Shown in pieces: positions 1-12,100 of a stretch of DNA of 64,000 nt (the first letter of the stretch is position 1; each line of letters begins with the position of its first letter). The notes beneath the pieces are model-generated. The model did not search any database. It was not told the DNA's origin and was given only the letters and a program-made list of their open reading frames with translations. The position numbers were made by a program, and so were the translations under genes. Source of the DNA: Beroe forskalii (taxonomy: Eukaryota; Ctenophora; Nuda; Beroida; Beroidae); the NCBI GenBank assembly GCA_011033025.1, contig WFMF01000367.1:62001-126000 (forward strand), in the 5' to 3' direction.

Positions 1-651
1 ATTTGTGTTCAACATTTTTATTTATATTCAAGTATTCAATCCGAGCTGGCAGTGACAGCTCGACTGAATTGACAATAGTCCAGCAACTGTGTTTGATTGA
101 CTGATAAGTTTTTAACGAGACCATCAATTATCATTGCAAGATATTTAAATCACTAGAAAACCATTTCACTGAAAAACTGTTAATTTGCATCTGAGATTTT
201 AAAAATTGGTTCTAATATATGGAGCTGTCCTGAGTTGCGGGTAATCCCCAGTGTCAATGAAGCTTTTAAGATCAGCGTTTGAACGACCTCCTCCTTTACG
301 GTTTAGGTCGACCTTTACGAATTGGGTAATACTGATTTTGCTAAAGGAGGACCTACAGGAGGTGCCCTTAGAGCTCCTCCTTAAACTGAGTCACCTAACA
401 CGAAAATTGTGTAATCCGGCCCTTAAAGTCTGAGCGTCCGTTCATTATTGAATTTGAAAACTGTGCTGGAGATTTTTTAAAATTGGTCTGTCCTCGAATC
501 AATGAAGTTTATCATCAATAAGGGCGTTATCTCCGATGACATCGACCGCGATGTCAGTACCTTGGACTGTTTCTCTCATTCTCTTCTCCTTGCCCTCCGG
601 ACATTCTATCAATCACACCACCAGAACTCGTATTCAGGCGCTGGAACTTAA
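1..651. other. Intergenic, no gene recognised
   Basis: AT-rich sequence downstream of the minus-strand GPCR gene, probably including its 3' untranslated region. The short open frames here have no recognisable motif. Confidence 0.5.
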
Positions 652-1907
652 TCAGGCGCTGGAACTTCTCATAGAAACGGATGCCTCATTCCTCGTTGCC
701 ATCCCTGTTGACTTGCCCTCTGCTATGTCCTCACCAGCCTCGGGGTTCCCACTGTTGCTGATCACAACAAGCACACCCCTTTTACAACCTCCTGAATTCC
801 TCTCATTGACTGGTATCGAACTGGAATTTACCTTTATCTTCTGTGTCACCGCCTCTCTGTACCTCCTGTTCATCAGAGCGTAGAGAATGGGGTTCCCCAC
901 CACACTAACGAAGTAGAAGTTAATGTGGACCTTGTTGAACCAGAGCGGGATCTCAGGGGTCTTGTCGAACACTCTCCATGCCTGCTCGATGATGTGAGGC
1001 ATCCAGGAGACTACGAATAGCAAGGAGATAGCCAGAGTGGTGGCGACTGCCTTCTTGTTGGAGAGGGAGTGGGTTCTGGTGTACCGCTTGGCAACTAGCC
1101 AAAGGATCAGGTTGCACGGCACCACACACAGGGTCGGGATCCACATCTGAACGTTGAGGACCACGTTAATAGCATACCCTACAGGGGAGGATCTGTTAAC
1201 GTCCATCTCACAAATAGTCTCTATCTCGTGATTCACAACCACTTTCTGATGAGTGATGGCTGCCATGGCGAGGGGCAGGATGGCCTGGAACCAGATGAAC
1301 GCCACCAGACCTCGTCTGAAGACCTTGCTGTCAAAGAAGCCTGAGGTTCTGAGAGGGAAGATACAAACCACCACCTTGACACAGGAGAGGGTGAGAACTA
1401 GAGCCATGCTGACCAGCACTGGGGGTAGGAATACCAGACCCTCAATGTAGCAGACCAGGTCTCCCAACACCCAGCCCCCGGCTATGTGGGAGATCAGGGA
1501 GGGCAGGATCCGGGTCAGGATGTACACCTGCAGGGGTTGGAAAAATTTTAGTTGGTTTTAGAGTCACCAAAGAAAAGAAGGCGACTTAAATAATAATGGA
1601 TTCTAGTTCTACAACATCATAAACCACAATATATTTTTCGGCAGTTCCAGCCATCTAAAACATTGAAAGTGAAAGACGTTTAGCTGTATAACTATAAATA
1701 TCAAATACCGCCAACCTGGTCTGAGAGTGCCAAGTTTCGCAGGAGGGACGAAGTGAAGCGATCTAGTCCCGTCCTAGGGGAGATGAGCACAGAGCTGAAG
1801 ATTGTGAGACCATTACCAATACTCCCAGTGATGAGACACACCAGACACCATATGGTGAGGGAAACTCGGTCAGGGAGGGAGTAGATGGAGTGGTAGAGCT
1901 CAGTCAT
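652..1907 (-). CDS. Class A-like G protein-coupled receptor, two exons
   Basis: Predicted seven-transmembrane receptor of 355 residues at the cell surface; the ligand is unknown. Exon 1 (1907-1716) encodes the N-terminus, TM1 with a GN pair (SIGNGLTIF) and the start of TM2, ending LALSDQ at a GTTGGC donor. Exon 2 (1527-652) follows a CTGCAG acceptor and begins VYILTR. Both sides are phase 0. A TM3 cysteine (DLVCYIEG) and a loop-2 cysteine (ETICEMD) could form the usual disulphide. TM6 has SWMP in place of CWxP, and TM7 carries NPILY, matching NPxxY. The DRY motif at the end of TM3 is replaced by VKV. The intron falls directly after the TM2 Asp-Gln pair, as in the GPCR-like gene at 24390. The family is clear; the subfamily is not. 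Confidence 0.85.
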
Positions 1908-3158
1908 GTTGGTTAAGAGTAACCTATGGAGGAGGCGGATTTAAACATTGGGGGTGAGGGATTTGGGGCGAAAAAATTGGGGGTTTCAGCCTTGTGCTAC
2001 GGAATAAAGGGAATTAAAGTGCAAATTATGGACGTGTACGGACTATGATGTAGCTAAAGCCTTAGGGAATAATCGAGAACTTATCACATATTCTGATACT
2101 CAGAAATGTTTATCCGTCTGATGATAAGCTGCGGAAAGCAGGGATACAGAAGCAATTAATCTGCATGCTCCTGCTTATTTATAGTCACCCAGGTTGGTAG
2201 TCACAGGAATATCGTTGGAAGATTGGAGAGATGAACAAACCTCCCAGCCCACATACGATACATTAGAGCATTGGTGTCCGTCTTGATCTACGTTTTGTGG
2301 TCATGAAAGTGATTACAATTGTTGCTATCCAGATCAAAGCAACCTTTTTGCACTTAGTCCCAACACAGTACCGACTATCAGTAAATGACGCATCTTCACC
2401 GTGGTGTCCCGACTCTTTTGTGCGCGGTGTATTATGACGCGCGTTGTGCTTTTTTGCTGCGCGCAAATGTGCTTTTTCCGGCGAGTGATAGCGGCTAAAT
2501 AGAGTCAAAACATATTTGCGCGCAGCATAAAAGCACAAGTCGTACGTATAATATCCCTGTATTACACTTGTACAGGGATATACGTGCAAATAAAACGTGT
2601 GTATAATCATGGCAACTAATATGAAAGTATGGCAAAGGGTAAGTTCTTATATAGTCGCGAAATCACTATCAAGTATCAGTGAGATCGGTATCACTAATGA
2701 TCATTGATCCTGGCCAGGTGTTCAATGTCAAAATGTCATACTCATAGTGACGCCCTGTATGCAGGGCGGGTTTCACTATCGAATGATATTCGAAAGTTAG
2801 GTAAGATTCGAAATATTACCTAAGTTTTGCTACTTTCTAAGCTTGAGAAATATCGTCATACTATTATATTTATTATCAGGAGATGAGTAGTCAGTATGAT
2901 AATTGACACCAATGAGGCTAGACCCTCATAGTCATGTAATGCAATGCAACGTATAACATTTGGACACTTTCATGCAGTATGCACTCTCTAACTCTTCTGG
3001 CCATGTTACAGTTGTATCAGAAGAAATAGACAGAAAACACCCGTCAATAGTATTGAATTACTCGAAGTCGAAGTCGAAATCAGCCTCGGTTATTTCTTTA
3101 TTTCAACCTCGACCACTTGCAAAAGTGACCTGAATAACAAAACAAATGGCGGTAGTGC
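1908..3158. other. Intergenic with a CpG-rich palindromic element
   Basis: No gene is recognised. Around 2395-2640 lies a CpG-rich segment with inverted repeats (TGCTGCGCGCAAAT near 2456 against ATTTGCGCGCAGCA near 2513). It resembles the elements near 17690, 24152 and 32940. Confidence 0.45.
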
Positions 3159-3159
3159 G

Positions 3160-3312
3160 GAACAATAAAAACTGCAGTATACTGCAGTTTTTATTGTTCA
3201 GCATTTATCTGATTTTCATTAAGTGATTTATTTCCACTTCCAGTTCCACACTATGTCTATAGTGTGGAACTGGAAGTGGAAATGAATCACTTAATGATAA
3301 TCAGATGAATGC
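3160..3312. repeat. Two adjacent long hairpins (foldback repeats)
   Basis: Positions 3160-3199 form a perfect 40-bp palindrome centred on GTATAC. It is followed immediately by 3201-3312, a pair of roughly 54-bp inverted arms around a 4-nt loop (GTCT at 3255-3258), with only a few mismatches. Both look like foldback MITE remnants. Confidence 0.75.
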
Positions 3313-3589
3313 GTTCTCGATCTCAGAACTCGGGTGCAGAAAATAAACTTAAAGAGATCAGGCATCTTGCTCAAATTCTCAAGAACATTTCAACACGCTT
3401 AATAGAGTTAGACATTGTCGAATCAAGGGAACTTAAACCTAACAACTATTTTTAGCGTGGCCATAAGACAAAACTAAAACGACTCTGATAGCAAAATTGA
3501 CACCTTACAAAATAGTGCAAACACATCAACTTCACAATTTGACGAAGCCCTAGCTATGGAATTAGCGTTGCCCAATGCCCGTAGCCTGA

Positions 3590-4000
3590 TGTAATGAAGT
3601 TCAATGAAGTTTCGAATGACAACATCAGGCTTTTGCATTCTGTAGCCATAACACATTGAACACACTCAACAAAGTAATTGTACGCAATAATACCTCCTCT
3701 CAAAGTCAAAAGCAGCCCTTCTTTTACTCTCATGAGTCTCACATTGCCTCCATGAAGTTAAATGAACTTTCGATTGACAACACCAGACTTTTGCATTCTG
3801 AACACACTAAACAAAGTAAGTGTACGCAATAATACCTCGTCTCAAAACTCAAAAGCAGCTATTCTCATAAGTCTCTCAATGCTTCAATGAAGTTAAATGA
3901 ACTTTCGAATGACAACAGTAACACCAGGCTTTTGCATTCTGTACCCATAACACACTAAACAAAGTAAGTTTACGCAATAATACCTCAAAAGCAGCTCTTC
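3590..4000. repeat. Degenerate tandem repeat, about three copies
   Basis: Units of roughly 110-155 bp recur at about 3590, 3750 and 3880. Each contains the order ATGAAGTT, a CTTTCGA..TGACAACA stretch, a CAGGCTTTTGCATTCTG-like block, CACACT..AACAAAGTAA and ACGCAATAATACCTC. Open frames across it are repeat artefacts. Confidence 0.7.
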
Positions 4001-4218
4001 TCTCATGAGTCTCCCGGCTCCCATGGTATTGGTATACTAATGTGCCCCGAATGCTATTCTACACAACCTAATTTAGGGGACTTCAAGAATTCATGAATAA
4101 GGAATGGGACATTATAATATCGTGCATTTGATATTCATGAACTTTTGAAGACTCCAGCAATTACTATTGTAATCACCGTGAAATTATAGAAGACAGTTTT
4201 GAAGTACCATCAAGATAA

Positions 4219-4455
4219 GGCGGCCGTAACGTTCGTCGGTCGATTCTGTTTAATTCTCACCCATGAAACCCATTTGAAAGAACGATGTGTTTTACTGATC
4301 CCTAATGACTTGAATCGTGTATTAGTATAAATGAGCAATATTTAGTTGTTTCCCTACTAGCTCAAAGATTTTCTATTTGAAACACATCAGTCGATCAAAT
4401 GAAGTTGACCGATCGACCAATTCCATTCGATCGACCGACGAACGTTACGGCCGCC
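4219..4455. mobile_element. MITE with TAA target duplication (PIF/Harbinger-like)
   Basis: The terminal inverted repeat begins GGCGGCCGTAACGTTCGTCG and continues into GGTCGA at the left end. The right end (to 4455) is its reverse complement. TAA is present directly outside both ends (4216-4218 and 4456-4458). A 3-bp TAA duplication is typical of PIF/Harbinger-derived MITEs. The 237-bp body has no coding capacity. Confidence 0.8.
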
Positions 4456-6189
4456 TAAATTATCATTATGCAGTGATTGTATTTCATTTCTCACCCATTG
4501 AAACCGGCCCTTTCATGGAAGCAAACAGCACCCCAGAAGCACCTAACAAAGAACTTCTGAAGTTTTGGGTATTTTGTGGCTCAAAAGTTCTAACCCAAAA
4601 TTGACATTCTGAAGTTTCGTGAAATTGGTTACGATTTAAAATTATAATAGAATTTTTCTAAGTTGGATCAAGCTGTACATACAAAATTTAACGAATTAAC
4701 TACTTAGTTTGCTTATAATGAGAGTTCTGAATTCTGATACTGCATCAGTGACATTAAAGGTGACCCTGACACTGCATTCGAGGGAACTGGACTAGTGACA
4801 ACCGCCAGATTGCAAAATGGTCAAGACATTGACCAATCAGGGAACGAGTTTGCAGTCAACTCCCGCGCTGATTGGCCAACGTCAAATGGACCTGAGGGTA
4901 AACGAATACACCTTCGAGATTGATAGGGACTTGTGACTTCTGCCAGATAATTTGATGGTGCCAGATCAGACAGGTCTGACAGGAATATGACTGGGAATCA
5001 GGGTGCCGTCCATTGTCAGTGAAAATTGACGGCATCCTAAAATTCCTGGTTGTATTCGGCAAACCATATTGTGATTACTAACAAATGCTGTCGCACTTGG
5101 ACAAGGAAAAACTAATATTTATGAAGGACTATTTTAAGTAAAATAGGCACATGAGTAGCAATCCATTCTGTTTCACGTGCCCAGGAGTTAAGAAGCACGT
5201 GCTGTATAGCTCCGTCAGGGTCGCCCTTATTTGTTATTGTGATTTCCATGGAATATAACCCGATACTGGATGGAAAAATGAATATTCTATTGAATACATC
5301 ATTCCCGGATATACTCCCAAAAGATCCTTGAATCGTCAACAAAACGACGGGTACTCATTTTAAGATTTATTTGATACTGCAGAACTAGCAGAACGACCAC
5401 TACAAGTACCAGTCACGACACCCCGCTACCACCCCGCCATGGCCATATACCGCCCAAATAGGCTCTAAAACAGCCCAATTCGGACCTGACCCACCCAAAA
5501 GGGTGGGCCTATGTTAACCCAGCCCATGTCAATAAATTGGCAGTCATTATTTGGATGGACATAATTACGGTTGCAATTAGGGGATCCACTTCCAGCGCCC
5601 GTATTATGTCCGATAAGAAATTTCGGGATTTCAGTCAATATTCATTCACCTGCATGAAAAATAAAATTACTTTGGTTTCAGTTGTCGATAAAATTATGAA
5701 AATGCACAATTCGTCAAAACAATTTACAGCTTCAGGAAAAATGAAGTTCAGCATAAGATCATGGCCAAACGCTGAAAACTTGCGAATAAGAAAAAAATGC
5801 ATGCATGCTTTTCAATTGATTAGTCTTCTAAAAAAGGGTACATTGACTTCCCATTGACTGGAAAAAGTACAATGGGGCTTCGGGGACAAGAAAATAAAGC
5901 AGCTTATACACAGGTCTCGCGAAGTTAGAATCATTATGAAATTTCCAAATCGCGCGCACCGTGTACGTACGTGATTGTTGAAATCAGAAGCACGCGCGTA
6001 CAAAAAGTGCTTGCGTGGAAATTGCGCAACCTTTGCAACATAATATTCGGGTTGAGGAATGGAAAAATGTGTCCATTCCAAATATGATTTTTAAAACGAT
6101 TATGGATTATCAATTTTGTTTCTAGGTGTAAGTTGCAGCACTAAATAACTGTAAAATTAAACTTATTAAAGATGGCAGCTTGGTTGGGA
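4456..6189. other. Intergenic, no gene recognised
   Basis: Contains an inverted CCAAT-type repeat near 4826-4880 (GACCAATCAGGG against CGCTGATTGGCC). The open frames at 5112-5342, 5537-5857 and 5812-6081 lack recognisable motifs and look like chance. Confidence 0.4.
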
Positions 6190-9100
6190 TTATTTGCCCT
6201 TTCCTCCTCTCTCCTTGATTCTCAGGGTAAGGGTCGCCTCCGGTGCTATGTTGAAGAAGGCAAGACTGTTCGTATCCTTCAATACCATTCCCTGAAAATA
6301 GTTAAGTTGAATCTGCTAATAAATTAGAATTTTCATAGGTCAGAGGGTCAAAATTGAAAATTTGGATGAATAATAAATAAATAATTTATGTTAATTTGAA
6401 AGAAGTGTAAATATTAAATTTGATAATAGCGATGGCATTTTCGTTCTTCCAGTTGGAGATAAGATCTTCTGTTTGCCACTGGGTAAGCCGACGACCTCCG
6501 TAATTCTGGCTTTGATCTTAGCAACGGTGTCATCACAGGAAACTTGCACAGGGATGACCTGCAGGAGGTATAATGGTCAATATATTCGTTGTTTTCAGGG
6601 TAGTAGGTGTTGTCATGGTAACAACAGAACTTGTTGTCATGGTATTCTCGCAGCAACAAAAATGTGGTGACAAATAACAAGAAGTGTAGTCCTACAATAG
6701 CACAATCTACATAGATATACAATATGGTGATTTCATTGAAAAGCAAGGTGCAATTATAACCGAGTAACCGACCTGTCCTGTCCGCCTGAGTCCTGACCTG
6801 TCCAGTGCCCTAACTCCAAACTACAGTCCAAACTACACTCCTACCTACTGTCCTAACTACAGTCTTCATAAATGACACAACTTAAGATAACCGACCTGTA
6901 GAAAGCTATCTACATGATGTAATATTACAACCCACCTGTCCCGTGAGTTTGCTATCCTCCTGTACTGGCATCACTACTTTCACGTTGAAAGGACCAGCTG
7001 GTACCCGGGCCTTCCACTGATCTGCAGGCACCAGCGCGGGTTCCTCCAGCCGAATACTGCAGATGAGAAGGAAATGAAGAGGAATAAGAGGGAAATTAGG
7101 GGGGGGGAATAAGAGGGAAATGATAGTGAAGCAAGGGGGGAATAAGAGGGAAATTAGGGGGAGATAAGAGGGAAATGAGGGGAACATGGAGGGACATACG
7201 AATGATTAGAAGATTAGAGTGAACTAAGGGTGATGTTTGGGTGAAACCAGGTGGTATAATCATAAATGGTTCACAGCGATCTCGAAACTTTAAAATGGTG
7301 TCGAAATTGAGGAATAAATGGCATATGATCTGAAAGTGCAATTCCGTCGTTCGCAGCATCTAAAAGGTATCAGGTATTAAAGTATTAAGGAAAATATCGA
7401 CAATAAAAAGACTGGTGAACTGAAATCACTTTTGTTTTGGGGAGCTCACCGTTTGTTAGCCTGCCCTTCAGCAGCTGCCACGGCAGCGGCTTGCTGGGAC
7501 AGGATCTGTCCTGCGAGTTGCATCTGGGCTGCTTGCTGATGTACTGCTTGTTGCTGAAATGGGGGTGGTGTTGTGGCAACAGAGTCTAATGTGTGTTTTA
7601 CTGGCCTGTTACCATGGTAACCATGGTGGTAACCATGGTAACACGCCAGAGTTGCATCTGGGCTGCTTGCTGATGTACTGCTTGTTGCTGAAATGGGACG
7701 CGTTGTTAAGGCAGGTTGTAGGGCACAGGTTCTTGTGCGTTTCCACTGTCGTGTTACCATTAGCTGTACCGTGTAACCATGGTAACAATGGTTACCTCAA
7801 TCAGGAGTAACTATGGTAATCTTTGTCTGACCCCCTTCGCGCGGGCCCCAACTCGCAATGGGTCAGACATTCAGACAAGGCAATCTTAATCAGGCGTAAC
7901 CATGGCAGCCGTAATCAGTTGTAACCATAAAAACCTTAATTATACAATTATGTGTAATAAACTAAATGGTAAGCAGACGTGTGTCGTCACCCACAGGTAA
8001 TAGCTCCATGACACAATGCCCGACATAAAGCCGCGAATAATGCCACTTTAATAAAATATGTGTCGTGAGACACCTGTAGAAAAGACAGCTGTTAATCATG
8101 TGGGATCTGAGAATAATGCACCCTGAGAGGGAATAATGTAGCTTGGTCACGTGTTCTAGGTTCCTAACTTCTACTTCTAGTGGCATTGCGAAGTTTATAT
8201 TAGACAATCAGGAATAAATTTGGGTCCTGAATAGTTGATTGTAGTCATACATGGAATAGCGATTGACTTGTGAGAAGCAGTGAACAATGATGCTCTAACG
8301 GCGACGATGCTGCTTATTATTTACGATTATTTTATTGCATATTTGTACAGATCGCTTGATCGAAGGAGGGCTCAAATCAAAACAGACGCGCAAAATTGTG
8401 TGCTTTCGATGGTATCTTTCGATAGAAAGTTGGCGAGCAAACACCAAATTCGTGTGTCTTTTTCGAGCCCTCCTGTAATCGAGAGGCCTACACAGTACAC
8501 ACTTAATAGCCTCAATCACCCCCCGTGCCGTCCGAGGGCATTGGTACCTACTACTCTTCTACAGGTGACGTTTTAGCTCACCCACATTGACCAATCAGCG
8601 TGCGAGGTGAATGTAAACACGCGCGCTGATTGGTCAGTGTCAAGACGAATTCGGGTAAACTACTAGTACTATACCCTCCGTGTTAAGCTAGGGGCAGGTG
8701 TAAAAATAGAATATTATGTAGATTCAAGGCAGGTTTCGCGCGTGCCAACCGCTATATTATGCAGTCGTTGCTCGGAGGTTAATATAAAAAGCGGTTTTGT
8801 TTTTCGCACGTGCAGCTTTTATCTTCCTGCGTTCATGCTGCGACGTCATGAGATGTCTGCGTAATTTACATTGGCATTTGGCGGTGTGATAGATTCCAAG
8901 CAGTCAGTGAGATATACAGCGCATTTCACTTATAGAAGCCAGCACGCTTTATGACGCCTTCAGTGCCCCAAAAAGAAAACCTCAGTACCTCACTTTAGGT
9001 CCACAGGGACGGCAATATGCATACATCCGAACAACGACTTACTGGGCCATTATTCCTGTAAAAAACTGGTTTTACCACGGTCTACCGCCTTTTTAAACTC

Positions 9101-12100
9101 TGCTCAATATGGTGTGGCACTGACTGTATATTGTCAAATATTTTCCTGCTTTGTTGACTCACCCTGGCGATTTGCTGATTTAGCAGTTGCTGCTGCATCA
9201 TGTTCTGTTGTTGCTGCGCCGCAGCCTGTTGCACCACGGCTTGTTGCACCACGGCTTGCTGCAGTACAGCCTGTTGGACAGCTGCTTGCTGAACTGCCGC
9301 TTGTTGAACGGCCGCTTGCTGAACTGCCGCTTGTTGTACAGCGGCTTGCTGCACAGCGGCCTGTTGAACGGCAGCCTGTTGCGCTGCGAGTTGCTGGCGT
9401 TGCTGGGCTTGAGCTCGTTGGGCGGCTATCAGATTGGCGTTTGGTTGCACTGAAGGATAATTTAAGTTTAAATGGATAACGTGATAGATATGAAGTTGCG
9501 ACAAGTTTGAAGAAGCAATAATGAATTTACAATATGACGGCATGCCGCATAGAAAAATTCACAAGATTGCGAAAAAATTTCTGGCAACAGCTTCACCAAT
9601 ACATTCCTCCTCACCTATGACTGGAGCAGTGCGAACCAGCACCGTCTGAGGTTGGAGTGTTGCGGGGGGTACCGCCCCCGGGGGCCGGGGTTCCTGGGGT
9701 GCTAGAGTGGTGGGAGGGGGCTGAGTGGAGGGAGGGAGGGAGCCACCAGAGGTAACAGGGGCGGGGACTTCAGGACCTATAGCGTCCTTGTTGGGCAAGA
9801 GGAAAGGTCATTCAAACTTTTACAGGACTTTGAAATTATACTAAATTCGTGCATTATTGCATGGGCTTCAGACATTGGACAGATCATCAGAGTAAACTGT
9901 TAAGCTGAGCAAAGACAATTACACGGCATCAGTTTCAACAATATTGACATGCAAAACACATTGTATCAATACTCACAAGAGTCCTTTAGATCGTTGGATC
10001 GCCTCGATCTGCTCATCAATCGTAACATTCTTCTTTGCCTGCGCGATGACAGAGTCCATGCTGGAACTGTGTCCATCCCACTGAACTGAAGCTGCCTGGG
10101 GCAGTTCCTCCTCTCCTATCTTCTTTCCTATCATGGTCTCCTCGCCTCCCTTACCGAAGATATCCGTCCTCCTCTCAGCCAGCTGCTTCAGCGTGTTACC
10201 CACGTCAATGCCTGGGGAAAAGGATACAATTAAATGTGGTAATCAGGAATTCTGGGGTGAAAGCAAAAGTTACGTGTTGGTGTGATGAGGCATATTATTA
10301 TTCGACGAAGAAGTAATTCCATGATAAGTGACTACCTATTTCGATACTACACAAACAGCCAAGTGCAAGTGTCACCTCATTTCTCACACTTACGGCGACA
10401 GTTCGAACTGCAGTTTTGCGCGACGTACAGATGTACATGTCTTAACGCCGCGCAAACTTAGTAAGTTTGCGCGGCGTAAAGACATGTTTGTCAGCTTGTC
10501 AGGTAACAGGGGCGGTGTAAGTTACTTACACCGCCCTCAAAAAAGGCGCGCAAACTGCGGTTCGAGTTGCCCCTGTTACCGACAAACAGATAGCATTTAC
10601 AGACACACATACAGACAAACGCACAAACAGACAGCACTTACCAGGATCGTAAGGATCCTCGTGCCTCTTTTTCTCCTCAAGAGCTCGGTCAAACAGACGG
10701 ACAAACGCACAAACAGACAGCACTTACAGACAAACAAACAGAAAAACGCACAAACAGACAGCATTTACCAGGAGCGTAAGGATCCTCGTGCCTCTTCTCC
10801 TCCAGAACTCGGTCAAACAGACAGACTAACATGCAAACAGACAGACAAACAGACAGACAAACAGACAGACAAACAGACAGACAAACAGACAGACAAACAG
10901 ACAGACAAACAGACAGACGAACAAACAAACAGACACACGAACACACAGCATTTACCAGGAGCGTAAGGATCCTCGTGTCTCTTCTTCTCCTCCAGAGCTC
11001 GGTCTCGCTGCTCCCTCCACCTGGGATCCAGCAGGGCCACTCTCATGTGCTCCTGAAGCTCATCCGCCCTGGGGAGAAGAATGTGAAACGCAAGGAAATA
11101 TTTTAGAGGGGAGGTAGTAAAACGCAAGGAAATATTTGATAGGGACGTTCTGAAACAGAAAGAAGAATTTCATGGTGAGAGGATAGTAGAACACAAGGTA
11201 ATATTCTTAGTAGCATTATTATGTTGCACAATGGACCTAGCGCCGTGTCAAGTAGGGATTCTTTGATTCACATCACCTAACGAGACAACAAGGCAAGATA
11301 GTGATATATAAGGGACACCTTATTTCAATAAAGTAATAAAGTGACCACACTGGTAATTCGGCATGCCGATTGGTTTGAATGTCATTTGGAGGCACGTGAA
11401 AATTACCGAGCCCATTGACCAATCAAAATCCGTTCAAATATAGAGAAGCTATGAGAGATGTACATAATTAACTTAACAATGGAGCTGTGGGCTGTGAGAA
11501 AGTAGCTTCAGAAATTATCTCGGCTTGAATAATTATCACACCTTCGAACATGGAATAAATTAACTTTTCCCTTGTGCACTCAGGATCCTTTGAACACAAA
11601 ATGCACTTGCTGGCGCTGGTCCTTTCGCCCGAGCACCCTTCCATCGAGATTTTACAGTCTTATGAAATCATAAAACCAACGTTCGCCTCAAAAAGCAAAA
11701 AAGCAAAGGCCTCAAATTATTAATTGTCTCAAATTAATAACCGAATAGTTCTCCGTATAATTGCTTAATTGCTCCGAAAATTGATATCTTGCAGTTAGCT
11801 CTTGAAATCAGCTAGCTCCTTTTCGTTTTACTTCAATAAAAGCAGAGTTAACTTCACACTCACCGAATTCTCTCGCCAGTAATGGGAGATATAACCCATT
11901 GCTCTGAAGGCACAGCGGGAACACCACCAACTTTAGCTGAAATAATCAGGGAATTATAATCAGAAATAATCAGGGAATAATAAGTTGAAATAACCATAAA
12001 ATTATGAAATAAATGGAGTTATGAAATAAAATTGGAATTTAAAAGGAAAAGGGGTTTATACTTTTCTATAAACGTCGGCTTCAAAAAGGATCTATGATTG

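Noticed and set aside
9114..9479. 121-codon plus-strand frame rich in Leu/Ala/Pro
   Set aside because: Antisense of the Gln/Ala-coding SF3A1 exon, which has matching splice sites on the minus strand.
10328..10966. A 212-codon plus-strand open frame
   Set aside because: Created by the CAGA/CAAA simple repeat and antisense copies of an SF3A1 exon; no gene-like composition.
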